Shown one piece after another: positions 37,641 to 45,835 of a DNA stretch of 64,000 nucleotides. The notes under the pieces are model-generated. The model had not been told where the DNA came from, ran no database searches, and saw nothing but the letters and a program-made list of their open reading frames with translations. The DNA comes from Yoonia vestfoldensis DSM 16212 (lineage in GTDB: Bacteria; Pseudomonadota; Alphaproteobacteria; Rhodobacterales; Rhodobacteraceae): assembly GCF_000382265.1 (NCBI RefSeq), contig NZ_KB907990.1, positions 1 through 64,000 of the forward strand, read 5' to 3'. Positions within the stretch are counted from its first letter, which is position 1. Every line of letters starts with the position of its first letter. Position numbers and translations under genes: made by a program.

Positions 37641-38161
37641 TGAAGCTTTGGTACGCGATCGGTGTCTGGCTGCTGCTGGCTTTGCCAGCGGCGGCACAGC
37701 AATCGGGTCCGCCGGTCCTGATCATCGACAGCGAAAGACTGTTCTTTGAAACCCAATACGGCCGCCGGATCGCCAGCGATCTTGCCGCGCGAACGGCAGA
37801 GCTACAGGCCGAAAACGACGTTATCGTGCAGCAATTGACCGAAGAGGAACGCAGCCTGACCCAGCGTCGCGCGACGATGGATCCCGCCGCGTTCCGGGAC
37901 GAAGCGGCGGCCTTTGACGCCAAGGTGCAAGACGTCAGGCGTGCCCGCGACGCCAAGAACGGCGAACTCGCCGCCGAGGCCGCACAGGCGCGCGCCAATT
38001 TCGAAGACCGTGTCCAGGAAATCGTCGCCAACCTGATGCTGGAACGCGGCGCATCAATGGTGCTGGATCAGCGCAACGTGATCCTGTCGGTGCGTGCGGC
38101 CAATATCACCGATGCGGCGATCCAGCGCATCGACGAAACGCTGGGTGACGGCGCGCCTTAG
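37640..38161 (+). CDS. ompH: Skp/OmpH-family periplasmic chaperone
   Basis: A 173-residue protein with a signal peptide ([12 protein letters not shown], residues 1-20), the conserved [19 protein letters not shown], and a long coiled-coil arm rich in Glu/Arg/Gln ([23 protein letters not shown]). It ferries unfolded porins to BamA. Coupled to bamA by overlap. In most alphaproteobacteria lpxD follows here; in this genome fabZ follows instead after 79 bases. Confidence 0.9.
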   Translation: MKLWYAIGVWLLLALPAAAQQSGPPVLIIDSERLFFETQYGRRIASDLAARTAELQAENDVIVQQLTEEERSLTQRRATMDPAAFRDEAAAFDAKVQDVRRARDAKNGELAAEAAQARANFEDRVQEIVANLMLERGASMVLDQRNVILSVRAANITDAAIQRIDETLGDGAP

Positions 38162-38240
38162 CTGTGCTTGCCGTGTCCGCTGCTGCTTGCTAGTCAGTGG
38201 GACGCCCGGTTTCGGGACCCGCAACGACAAGGAACCACAT

Positions 38241-38702
38241 ATGTCCGACCCCGTCACATCCGCCGATATCCAGCTGATCCAGAAAATCCTGCCGCATCGG
38301 TATCCGTTCCTGCTGGTCGACAAGGTCCATAGCATCGACGGGACGTCCTCGGCCGTGGGGATCAAGAACGTGACGATGAACGAACCCTATTTTCAGGGAC
38401 ATTTTCCCGGCAACCCGATCATGCCCGGTGTCACCATCGTCGAGGCGATGGCCCAGACCAGTGCGGTGATGGTCGGCGCATCGTTGGGGCTGATCAACGG
38501 CGATCTGCTGGTCTATTTCATGGCCATCGACGGCTGCAAATTCCGCCGCAAGGTCGTGCCGGGTGACGTGCTGGAAATGCGGGTCGAAACCACGCGCGGC
38601 AAGCCGGGTGGCAAGGTCTGGCGATTCAAGGGGGTGGCGACGGTCGATGGCGAACTCGCCGCCGAGGCGGAATTCACCGCGATGATGGATTTGCAGGGCT
38701 GA
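38241..38702 (+). CDS. fabZ: 3-hydroxyacyl-ACP dehydratase
   Basis: About 153 residues, start ATG at 38241 behind AAGGAACC. Hot-dog fold motifs: [13 protein letters not shown] and [22 protein letters not shown] with the catalytic His54 and Glu68. It dehydrates 3-hydroxyacyl-ACPs, competing with LpxA and LpxD for substrate, which explains its place here. Its stop overlaps the lpxA start (TGATG). Confidence 0.95.
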   Translation: MSDPVTSADIQLIQKILPHRYPFLLVDKVHSIDGTSSAVGIKNVTMNEPYFQGHFPGNPIMPGVTIVEAMAQTSAVMVGASLGLINGDLLVYFMAIDGCKFRRKVVPGDVLEMRVETTRGKPGGKVWRFKGVATVDGELAAEAEFTAMMDLQG

Positions 38703-39484
38703 TGGCGGGCATCCACCCTAGTGCCGTGATCGCGGATGGCGCGCAGATTGGCGCGGATTGCACGATTGGCCCGTTCTGCGTGATCGGTCCCGATGTGGTG
38801 CTGGCTGATACTGTCACGCTGAAAAGCCATGTCGTTGTGGATGGGGACACGCAGATCGGGGCGGGCACGACAATCTTTCCCTTTTCGGTTATCGGGGAAA
38901 TCCCGCAGGACCTGAAATTCGCGGGCGAAAAGACCAAACTGCGCATCGGCGCGCGCAACCGCATCCGCGAACATGTGACGATCAACACCGGCACCGTCCA
39001 AGGGGGCGGGATCACCCGCGTTGGCGATGACGGGCTCTTCATGGCGGGCTGCCATATCGCGCATGACGCGCAGGTCGGCGACCGTGTGATCATCGTCAAC
39101 AATTCCGCCGTCGCGGGCCATTGCGTGATCGAGGATGACGTCATCATCGGCGGGCTTTGCGGTGTGCATCAATGGGTGCGGATCGGGCAGGGCGCCATCA
39201 TCGGCGCGGTCACGATGGTGACGGCCGATGTGGTCCCGCACGGGTTGGTGCAGGGGCCGCGCGGCGTGCTCGACGGGCTGAACCTTGTCGGGCTGAAGCG
39301 CAAGGGCGTGGACCGCGCCGATATCACCGCGTTGCGTGCGGCGTTCCAGATGCTCAAAGACGGTGAAGGCAATTTTCAGGACCGCGCCCGCAAGCTTGGC
39401 GATGAAAGCGACAGCGCCTACGTGCAGGACATGGTGCGTTTCATCCTTGGCCCGTCCGACCGCAATTTCCTGACGCCGGGCTGA
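38702..39484 (+). CDS. lpxA: UDP-N-acetylglucosamine O-acyltransferase
   Basis: A 260-residue hexapeptide-repeat enzyme. Catalytic His121 in CHIAHDAQVGD, GEIPQDLKFAG and NRIREHVTIN are the substrate motifs, IHPSAVIADGAQIG the first coil. The position matching E. coli Gly173, the acyl-chain ruler, is Ala169 (IIGAV), which suggests a chain shorter than C14. First committed lipid A step. Overlaps fabZ and lpxI by TGATG junctions. Confidence 0.95.
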   Translation: MAGIHPSAVIADGAQIGADCTIGPFCVIGPDVVLADTVTLKSHVVVDGDTQIGAGTTIFPFSVIGEIPQDLKFAGEKTKLRIGARNRIREHVTINTGTVQGGGITRVGDDGLFMAGCHIAHDAQVGDRVIIVNNSAVAGHCVIEDDVIIGGLCGVHQWVRIGQGAIIGAVTMVTADVVPHGLVQGPRGVLDGLNLVGLKRKGVDRADITALRAAFQMLKDGEGNFQDRARKLGDESDSAYVQDMVRFILGPSDRNFLTPG

Positions 39485-40398
39485 TGCTGGCGCTGATCGC
39501 AGGCACCGGCGATCTGCCACCCGCGCTGCTGGCGCGGCTCGCGGCGCGGCCGATTGTCTGCGCCTTGCAGGGCTTTGCGCCCCAGATCACGCCCGACATC
39601 ACCTTTCGCATCGAACAGCTGGGGTCGTTTCTCGCGGATCTGTCCGCACGCGGTGTGACGCGTATCTGCATGGCGGGTGCTGTCAAACGGCCAGTAATCG
39701 ACCCCGCACAGATTGATGCAGCGACCTTGCCACTGGTCGCAGGTCTGCAAACCGCGATGGCCAAAGGCGATGATGGCACGTTGCGCGGTGTGATCGCGAT
39801 CTTTGAAAATGCAGGCTTTGCCGTGGTTGCAGCACATGACCTCGCGCCTGATCTGTTGCCTGCCACGGGAATTTCTACAAAAAAGACGACTTCGCTGGAA
39901 CAAGTGGCCGATGCAGAGGCGGGTGAGATGTGCATCCACACGTTGGGCCTTTCTGACATCGGGCAGGCCTGCATTGTCAGGGGCGGTTTGGCCGTTCTAC
40001 GCGAGGACAGCGAAGGGACGGATGCAATGCTTCGTAAGCTCGCGTCGACTTATCAAAGTCCTAAAAAGCCTGATTCATTTTCATTTGACCCCTTTCTGCT
40101 ACCCTTCGAAGTTGTTGTAGCTGCAGCGAACGGAGTGACCGACTGGCTTGCCGGAGAGCCTGTTCCGCAATCAAAACCGGAAGGTGGAATCCTTTTCAAA
40201 GCACCTAAGCCCGATCAAGATCGCCGCGCCGATCTTCCTGTGATTGGGCCGCGCACCGCCATGCTGGCAGCAGAAGCAAGGCTGGATGGAATCGTCATCG
40301 AAGCAGGTGGCGTAATGGTCCTCAATCTCGACGGGGTACTTGAAATCCTTGATGCGCAAAAAATGTTTCTCTGGGTCCGCCCCAAAGGTGGCGCATGA
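39484..40398 (+). CDS. lpxI: UDP-2,3-diacylglucosamine pyrophosphatase LpxI
   Basis: A 304-residue DUF1009/LpxI protein: LALIAGTGDLPPALLARL and GVTRICMAGAVKRP at the N-terminal domain; LGLSDIGQACIVRGGLAVLREDSEGTDAMLRKL and GGILFKAPKPDQDRRADLPVIGPRT at the catalytic C-terminal domain. LpxI replaces LpxH in many alphaproteobacteria. Relative to the forms I know (about 270-280 residues) there is an extra stretch of about 45 residues (approximately 190-235, around SFDPFLLPFEVV). From about 39850 to 40350 base composition is visibly more AT-rich than in the flanking genes. Confidence 0.9.
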   Translation: MLALIAGTGDLPPALLARLAARPIVCALQGFAPQITPDITFRIEQLGSFLADLSARGVTRICMAGAVKRPVIDPAQIDAATLPLVAGLQTAMAKGDDGTLRGVIAIFENAGFAVVAAHDLAPDLLPATGISTKKTTSLEQVADAEAGEMCIHTLGLSDIGQACIVRGGLAVLREDSEGTDAMLRKLASTYQSPKKPDSFSFDPFLLPFEVVVAAANGVTDWLAGEPVPQSKPEGGILFKAPKPDQDRRADLPVIGPRTAMLAAEARLDGIVIEAGGVMVLNLDGVLEILDAQKMFLWVRPKGGA

Positions 40399-41546
40399 GA
40401 GTGTTCCTGATCGCGGGCGAGGCGTCGGGCGACAAGCTGGGGGCGGCGCTGATGGCCGGGCTGAAAACGCTCCGCCCTGACGTGACCTTTGACGGGGTCG
40501 GCGGGCCGCTGATGCAGGCCGAAGGGCTGGTCAGCCGCTTTCCCATGGATGAACTCAGCGTCATGGGGCTGGCGGAAATCCTGCCCAAATACCGCGCGCT
40601 GAAACGGCGCATCGCGCAGATGGCCGAGGCGGTCGTGCAGACCCGACCCGATGCGCTGATCACCATCGACAGCCCCGATTTCTGCCTGCGCGTGGCCAAA
40701 CTGGTCAAGGCCCGCAGCACCATCCGCACCGTGCATTACGTCGCCCCGACGGTCTGGGCATGGCGGCCCAAACGCGCGGCGCATATGGCGCATCATATCG
40801 ACCATGTGCTCGCGCTCTTCCCATTCGAGCCGCCTTTGATGCAGGCCGCGGGCATGGACTGCGATTTCGTCGGGCATCCGGTGGTGACCGATCCAATTGC
40901 CAGCGCCGAAGAGGCCGCCACCTTGGGCGATGGCACCGTCGTGCTGGTCCTGCCCGGCAGCCGCAAAAGCGAGGTGAACCGCCTTGCCCCCCGTTTCGGG
41001 CAGGCCGTGGCGCGGATCGCGGCACAGGTGCCGGATGCGCGGTTCGTCATTCCCACCACGGCCAATGTGCATGATCTGGTGCAGGCGCAGGTGGCGGATT
41101 GGTCCGTGCCGGTCACCGTGCTGCCGCCCGCCAGCCCGCTGAAACCCGCGTGGTTCCGCCGCGGGGATGTGGCACTTGCGGCCTCCGGCACGGTGTCGCT
41201 GGAACTGGCCGCCAATGGCACGCCGATGGTGATCGCCTATGACATGACGTGGCTCAGCCGGATCATCATTTCGCGCATGCTGCTAGTGGACACCGTCACC
41301 CTGGTCAATCTGGTCAGCGACACGCGCGTGGTGCCGGAATTCATCGGCGGGGCCTGTCAGCCGGAACCCATCGCCGATGCGGTCTTGGCGGTGCTGGCCC
41401 ACCCGACAGCGCAGCAGGCGGCGATGGATGTGACGATGGACAGGCTCGGGCGCGGGGGCGAAGCGCCGGGGCTACGTGCCGCGCGCGCGGTGTTGGATCG
41501 CCTTGACCACGCGGCCATCGTGGATGACCAGTCCGGTCGCAAGTAG
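40395..41546 (+). CDS. lpxB: lipid-A-disaccharide synthase
   Basis: A 383-residue GT-B glycosyltransferase. VFLIAGEASGDKLGAALMAGLK, DFCLRVAKLVKARS, HYVAPTVWAWRPKRA, LPGSRKSEVNRL and ALAASGTVSLELAANGTPMVIAYD are the LpxB motifs. It joins lipid X to UDP-diacylglucosamine. Its last 75 bases overlap the 3' end of the convergent EamA gene. It ends the envelope cluster. Confidence 0.95.
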   Translation: MRVFLIAGEASGDKLGAALMAGLKTLRPDVTFDGVGGPLMQAEGLVSRFPMDELSVMGLAEILPKYRALKRRIAQMAEAVVQTRPDALITIDSPDFCLRVAKLVKARSTIRTVHYVAPTVWAWRPKRAAHMAHHIDHVLALFPFEPPLMQAAGMDCDFVGHPVVTDPIASAEEAATLGDGTVVLVLPGSRKSEVNRLAPRFGQAVARIAAQVPDARFVIPTTANVHDLVQAQVADWSVPVTVLPPASPLKPAWFRRGDVALAASGTVSLELAANGTPMVIAYDMTWLSRIIISRMLLVDTVTLVNLVSDTRVVPEFIGGACQPEPIADAVLAVLAHPTAQQAAMDVTMDRLGRGGEAPGLRAARAVLDRLDHAAIVDDQSGRK

Positions 41547-42395
41547 CGCACAACCGGCATAGGCGCGCAACGGCAGCGCCTCGCCCAAGATCACCGCGCC
41601 CAAGATGATCGCGACGGGCGCGACCAGCAGCGTGACCAGCATCAGATTGCCGCTGCCCGCCATCGCCAGCACGCGGTAATACATCAGATAGGCCAGCGCC
41701 GTCGCCATCACCGCATAGTAGCCGATGGCAGCCCATGTTTGCGGTTGCAAGGCCAGATTGATCGGCCCTTCGATGGCCCACGCCAAGGGCAGGGCGATCA
41801 GACTCGACCCGGTCAGCATCCCCGCAGCGGCAACCTGTGGCGTCAGGCCGGACAGGTGCTTGCGCGCCCAGACACCCGCGAACGCATAGCTGATCGCACC
41901 GCCCAGCACGGCGATCTGACCCAAGGACCGCAGGTCGAATTGCGTTAGCACCTGCAATCCGATGGCGGTGGCAACCCCCAGAAACCCGAGGCCCACGCCC
42001 ACAGCCTTGCGCAGTGTCAGCCGTTCATCGGCCAGAAACACCGCGGCCGTGATCGCGCCGAATATCGCGGTCGAGGCGTTCATGATCGCGGTCAGCCCTG
42101 TCTCGATATGCAGCTGTCCCCATGCCATCAGGCTGAACGGGATCACGTTGTTGAGCAGCCCCATGATCAGGAACGCCCCCCAGATCGCCGGGCTGCGCGG
42201 CAAGGGCAGGCGGCGGATGGCGACATAGCCCCACAGGATCAGCATCGCCCAGAATGTCCGGTGCGCGACGGATGTGAGCGGGCCGATCTCTTCCAATGCC
42301 ACATGCACCGACAGGAACGACGCGCCCCAGATCAGCGACAGGATCAGGATTTCCGCCCAAGCGCGGCCGGTCATGGTTTTCTGGGCAAGCATCAT
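41472..42395 (-). CDS. EamA/DMT-family exporter
   Basis: About 307 residues with ten membrane helices and two EamA repeats (ILSLIWGASFLSVHVALEEIG; AVLGGAISYAFAGVWARKHLSG). The start is set at the ATG at 42395, though 42431 and 42374 are also possible. Such transporters export amino acids or other small metabolites, but the substrate is not predictable. The 3' end overlaps lpxB by 75 bases on the opposite strand. Confidence 0.85.
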   Translation of the reverse strand: MMLAQKTMTGRAWAEILILSLIWGASFLSVHVALEEIGPLTSVAHRTFWAMLILWGYVAIRRLPLPRSPAIWGAFLIMGLLNNVIPFSLMAWGQLHIETGLTAIMNASTAIFGAITAAVFLADERLTLRKAVGVGLGFLGVATAIGLQVLTQFDLRSLGQIAVLGGAISYAFAGVWARKHLSGLTPQVAAAGMLTGSSLIALPLAWAIEGPINLALQPQTWAAIGYYAVMATALAYLMYYRVLAMAGSGNLMLVTLLVAPVAIILGAVILGEALPLRAYAGCALLATGLVIHDGRVVKAIQHRARGT

Positions 42396-42450
42396 GATGG
42401 CGGTTTGATCCTGTCGGTGCGCAAGGTGCAAGCCGGATCATGCGCCAAAC

Positions 42451-42482
42451 AAAAAGCCCCGCCATTTGGGGCGGGGCTTTTG
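42451..42482 (-). terminator. terminator of the FadL-type gene
   Basis: AAAAGCCCCGCC pairs with GGCGGGGCTTTT around a short loop. Read leftwards it is followed by TTTTTGTTTGG. It sits 20 bases after the stop of the FadL-type gene; its stem is nearly symmetric and could act both ways. Confidence 0.85.
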
Positions 42483-42501
42483 CTGGTCCTGAGCGACGAG
42501 A

Positions 42502-43626
42502 TCAGTAGGTATAGGCGACCTTGAAGCCGACCGCGATGGCGTCGTTGTCCGAGAAGTCGGCACGGGCCGTGTCCGCAGTCTGCGCAGAGGCGTCACCGGG
42601 CATGATATACCGCACGCCGCCGGACAGGATGACGTTGTCCATCGTGTATTGCGCGCCCACGCCGACTGAGTAGTTCCCGTTCGTTGGAGCCAGTGGCGAG
42701 ACAAGATCTTCGCCTTCTGGTTCATAGCCCACGCTGAACGAACCCGACCAGACATCGCTGAACCGGCGACCGACGCCCAGCGTATAGCCGAACCCGTCCT
42801 CAATATTTGCCAGTGAAGCGCCCATAGTTTGGCTGGCGAAGAAATCGGGGGACACTTTCACGACGCTGTATTCGGCCCAGCGGATCGAACCGAACAGCAG
42901 AGTGTCTGCCGCGATCCCGGTCTGGAAATCAAGGTTGACGGCCTGCGGCGTTGTCACCGTGGTTGCCCCCGACGGCGGCAGCGCCATGGAGCCGACCCGT
43001 TCTGTCGTATCGAACTCATGCTCGATTTCCGAAAAATAGGTAAGGGCCACGCGCAGGGCGATGTCGGGAATCTCATAGGCGGCACCGATTGCGTAGCCAA
43101 AACCTAAATGACGATCCAGCGTGACATTATAGCCGGTAAGTTCTTGATACGCGGCCCCGGCCAGCGTGATTTCGCCCTCGGTCGACTGCGCACGAATACC
43201 GCCATGAAAGCTGACATTCTCGTTCAGTTTGTAACGCAGCATGGCGGTGAAGGCGACCGAATCGAGCGTGGCGGCGGTACCGCCCAAATTGACCGACTCT
43301 CCCGTGGGATAGCTCACGTCGGCCCCGTAGGGTTCGTCAATGATCAGCGCAAACGAAATCTGGTCGTTGATGTCGGTTTTGTAGCCAAGGCCGAGAATGC
43401 TGTAATCCTCCGCAACGTTGCCGGACGCGTCTCCTCCGACGAAAGGTCCTCCCAACGGAAGGTCGGTCCCGCTCACGTCCGGCATGACATAGCCAAAGCT
43501 CAGCTCGGCATAATTGCCATCCTGAAAGATGATGCCGATATTCTGCGCCGAACGGTCCAACCCAACCGCATGCGCCATGGAGGTCGTCATCAGCAGCGCT
43601 GCGCCGACCGTAAGTGTCTGTTTCAT
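42502..43626 (-). CDS. OmpP1/FadL-family outer-membrane transporter
   Basis: A 374-residue outer-membrane protein. Signal peptide residues 1-20 (LLMTTSMAHAVG), then GLDRSAQNIGIIFQDGNYAELSFGYV near the N-terminus, then alternating beta-strand sequence ending in the barrel terminus VGFKVAYTY. The family takes up hydrophobic compounds (long-chain fatty acids, aromatic hydrocarbons). It has its own terminator and a palindrome in its promoter region, so it is a single unit. A link to the aromatic gene cluster 2 kb away is possible but unsupported. Confidence 0.87.
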   Translation of the reverse strand: MKQTLTVGAALLMTTSMAHAVGLDRSAQNIGIIFQDGNYAELSFGYVMPDVSGTDLPLGGPFVGGDASGNVAEDYSILGLGYKTDINDQISFALIIDEPYGADVSYPTGESVNLGGTAATLDSVAFTAMLRYKLNENVSFHGGIRAQSTEGEITLAGAAYQELTGYNVTLDRHLGFGYAIGAAYEIPDIALRVALTYFSEIEHEFDTTERVGSMALPPSGATTVTTPQAVNLDFQTGIAADTLLFGSIRWAEYSVVKVSPDFFASQTMGASLANIEDGFGYTLGVGRRFSDVWSGSFSVGYEPEGEDLVSPLAPTNGNYSVGVGAQYTMDNVILSGGVRYIMPGDASAQTADTARADFSDNDAIAVGFKVAYTY

Positions 43627-43687
43627 GTCCTCATCCCCATCATGAACAAATTCTATGCAACAAACCCTACGGAGTGCTTAATCATTA

Positions 43688-43702
43688 CGTCAATTATTGA
43701 CG
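43688..43702. promoter_or_regulatory. 15-bp palindrome upstream of the FadL-type gene
   Basis: CGTCAAT-T-ATTGACG, perfect 7-base arms, 62 bases upstream of the FadL-type start, in an otherwise AT-rich promoter stretch. It looks like an operator for a dimeric repressor (TetR/GntR size); no regulator can be named. Confidence 0.45.
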
Positions 43703-43782
43703 CGGCGTCATGGCGCGCCTGTGTCGTAGCGTAACAAAATTATGTCATGCCGCACCGCAGCGCAACAAATGAACTATCCAGT

Positions 43783-44649
43783 TCAGTTTGCAGCGACGCG
43801 CCCGGCCTGCCGGATGTTCATGTAATTGCCCAGAAAAATCAGCGCGGCGCCGACAAAGACCAGCAGTTCCAAAGGTTCGTCATACAAAACCATCCCCACG
43901 ACAGCGATGGCGGGCAGGCGCACGAAATCCAGCGGCATGACCGTACTGGCGGGGGCAATGCTGAGCGCCTTGGTGAGACAGAAATGCGCCACGAGCCCCG
44001 CGACGCTGATCACAATGACCCACGGCAGGACCGTGCCCGACGGCAAGGCGATATCGCCGTCATAGCCCGCGCAAATCAGCCCGAATACCGCCTGTGTGAC
44101 GGTCAGGAAAAACAGGATCGAGGTGATCCCTTCGGTCCGCGTCAGCTTGCGCGTGAAAATCGCGCTCAGCGCGAAGAATATCGCACAACCCGCCGCCGCC
44201 AGCAATCCGGGGCTGAGATTGCCCGGATCGGGCCGTGCCACGATCAGGATGCCGACGAAACCGATCAGTGCCGCGACCAGCCCCATGCCCGTCAGCCGTT
44301 CCTGCAGGATCAGCGGCGACAAGAGCAGCACCCAGATCGGCGTGGTGAATTCCAGTGCAAAGACCTGCGCCAGCGGGATCACGGTGATGGCATAGAACCA
44401 CAGGTTCTGCCCGGTGAAATGGCAGATGTTGCGCACCAGATGCAGCCGCAGTTTACGAAACCGGATCTGGCGCATCGCACCCGCATAGGCGGCGATGCCC
44501 AGAACAATCCCGATCCCGATCAAGCTGCGGAACAGCATGATCTCGAATGTGTCGAGTTCCACGCTGACGCTGCGCCCGGCGATGGCCATCGTGGTGAATG
44601 CGACGATAGCGCCGATCATCCACAGCGCTGCCTGTAGTGTTGTGCTCAT
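43783..44649 (-). CDS. EamA/DMT-family transporter
   Basis: A 288-residue protein with ten membrane helices: TTMAIAGRSVSVELDTFEIMLFRSLIGIG (first EamA half), ICHFTGQNLWFYAITVIPLAQVFALEFTTPIWV (the signature of the second contact helix), and PASTVMPLDFVRLPAIAVVGMVLYDE in the second half. The LDFVRLP motif is typical of the S-adenosylmethionine/RhaT-type branch of DMT transporters. Substrate unknown. It follows the LysR gene on the same strand but after a 75-base gap. Confidence 0.87.
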   Translation of the reverse strand: MSTTLQAALWMIGAIVAFTTMAIAGRSVSVELDTFEIMLFRSLIGIGIVLGIAAYAGAMRQIRFRKLRLHLVRNICHFTGQNLWFYAITVIPLAQVFALEFTTPIWVLLLSPLILQERLTGMGLVAALIGFVGILIVARPDPGNLSPGLLAAAGCAIFFALSAIFTRKLTRTEGITSILFFLTVTQAVFGLICAGYDGDIALPSGTVLPWVIVISVAGLVAHFCLTKALSIAPASTVMPLDFVRLPAIAVVGMVLYDEPLELLVFVGAALIFLGNYMNIRQAGRVAAN

Positions 44650-44724
44650 TGCCGAACCCGAAAACCCGCGCCTTGCGCGCGCGCCCCTTGTGACAGCGTC
44701 CGCCCGTTTTGCAAGAGGGCAGGG

Positions 44725-45675
44725 TCACGTCCCCCAGATCACCGCGTTTTCGTGGCGCAGGATGACACCGCGCAATTCGTTGAAACGGCTGATGATGAAT
44801 TTCGTCAGCTTGTCACTGGCGGGCAGTTTCGGTGCCTCCTTGAGCGTCAGGATACCAAGCGAGCGTTGCGGTTGCGGTATCTTGATCGGCAGCGTCTTGA
44901 ACCGCCCGTCCTGCCGGAAAGCGAACAGCACGCTTTGCGGCAGGACCGTCAGCGCATCGGTTTCATGCAGGTAGTTCAGCACACTGAGCAATGACCCGCC
45001 CGAATAGCGGACATTGAATTCGCTGACCCCGATGGACAACAGGATCGCATGCAGATCGGCCAGCAGCGGTGATCCGGGCAGGGGCGCGATCCACGGATAG
45101 CGCAACAGTTCGTGGGATGTGATGGATTTCTTGCGGAACAGCGGATGCCGCGCGCGGGCGCCTATCACGTTGCGGCCCGGCAGAATCTCGGTAAAGGCAA
45201 GCTCCGACCCCGGTTCCACCACGCCCAGCGGACAGATCGCCATATCAAGCTGGCCCGAACGCAGCCCGGCCTGCAATTCTGGCAGGTTGCCATAGGATTG
45301 GTCGATGGAAATATCGGGTTGTTGCACCTGAAACTGCCCCAGCATCTGCGAGATGAACGCATCCATGAAGAACGGCACCCCGCCGATCCGCACGGTCCCC
45401 GCCGATCCCGCCTGAAAACTGCGCACCGCATCCGACGCCTTGCGCCCCGCGTCCAGAATGACCTTGCCATGTGCCGCCAATTGCCGCCCGATGATCGTGG
45501 GCACCAGCGGCCTGCGGCCCGGCATGAACAGTTTTTCGCCCAGACGCTTTTCCAGCGCCGACAGGGTGCGGGACACGGCGGGTTGCGTCATGCCCAGCAG
45601 ATGCGCGCCTTCGGTCACGCCCCCTGCTTCGACGACGGCGGCCAATTGGGCCAGATGCTTTTCATCTATCTTCAT
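44725..45675 (-). CDS. LysR-type regulator of the aromatic-degradation operon
   Basis: A 316-residue LTTR. Residues 5-64 are the winged HTH (LAQLAAVVEAGGVTEGAHLLGMTQPAVSRTLSALEKRLGEKLF). Residues 95-300 are the periplasmic-binding-like effector domain (GTVRIGGVPFFMDAFISQML). It is divergent from the operon at 45836, the standard LTTR arrangement. Its own predicted promoter overlaps a TTGCA-N11-TGCAA box, implying autoregulation. The effector is likely a pathway intermediate; that is inference. Confidence 0.88.
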   Translation of the reverse strand: MKIDEKHLAQLAAVVEAGGVTEGAHLLGMTQPAVSRTLSALEKRLGEKLFMPGRRPLVPTIIGRQLAAHGKVILDAGRKASDAVRSFQAGSAGTVRIGGVPFFMDAFISQMLGQFQVQQPDISIDQSYGNLPELQAGLRSGQLDMAICPLGVVEPGSELAFTEILPGRNVIGARARHPLFRKKSITSHELLRYPWIAPLPGSPLLADLHAILLSIGVSEFNVRYSGGSLLSVLNYLHETDALTVLPQSVLFAFRQDGRFKTLPIKIPQPQRSLGILTLKEAPKLPASDKLTKFIISRFNELRGVILRHENAVIWGT

Positions 45676-45712
45676 AGCAATACGTCATGCTGAAGCCCCC
45701 AAATTTAATACT

Positions 45713-45741
45713 ATTACATGTTGCACGGTCCTAACCTGCAA
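45713..45741 (-). promoter_or_regulatory. predicted promoter of the LysR gene
   Basis: On the minus strand TTGCAG (45741-45736), 17-base spacer, TGTAAT (45718-45713), 38 bases before the lysR start. The -35 box lies inside the inverted repeat of the LysR box. Confidence 0.45.
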
Positions 45742-45755
45742 TCAACCCGGTGCAA
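45721..45755. promoter_or_regulatory. LysR-type operator (TTGCA-N11-TGCAA plus extra half-site)
   Basis: TTGCA at 45721-45725 and TGCAA at 45737-45741 are perfect inverted half-sites separated by 11 bases, the spacing expected of T-N11-A LysR boxes. A third TGCAA half-site lies at 45751-45755. It sits midway between lysR and the degradation operon. Confidence 0.55.
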
Positions 45756-45761
45756 AAGGTC

Positions 45762-45787
45762 CGTGATCAGCGAGGAGGCTGATCACG
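45762..45787. promoter_or_regulatory. perfect 10-bp inverted repeat with GAGGAG loop in the operon leader
   Basis: Arm CGTGATCAGC (45762-45771) and its exact reverse complement (45778-45787) flank the 6-base loop GAGGAG. It lies 49 bases before the first start codon. As RNA it would be a very stable hairpin showing a Shine-Dalgarno-like loop; as DNA it could be an operator. No T-run follows, so it is not an intrinsic terminator. Confidence 0.5.
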
Positions 45788-45835
45788 CATTCCCCGTCCT
45801 GCACCATCGCCGGCGACACCAGAGGAGGAGACGTC

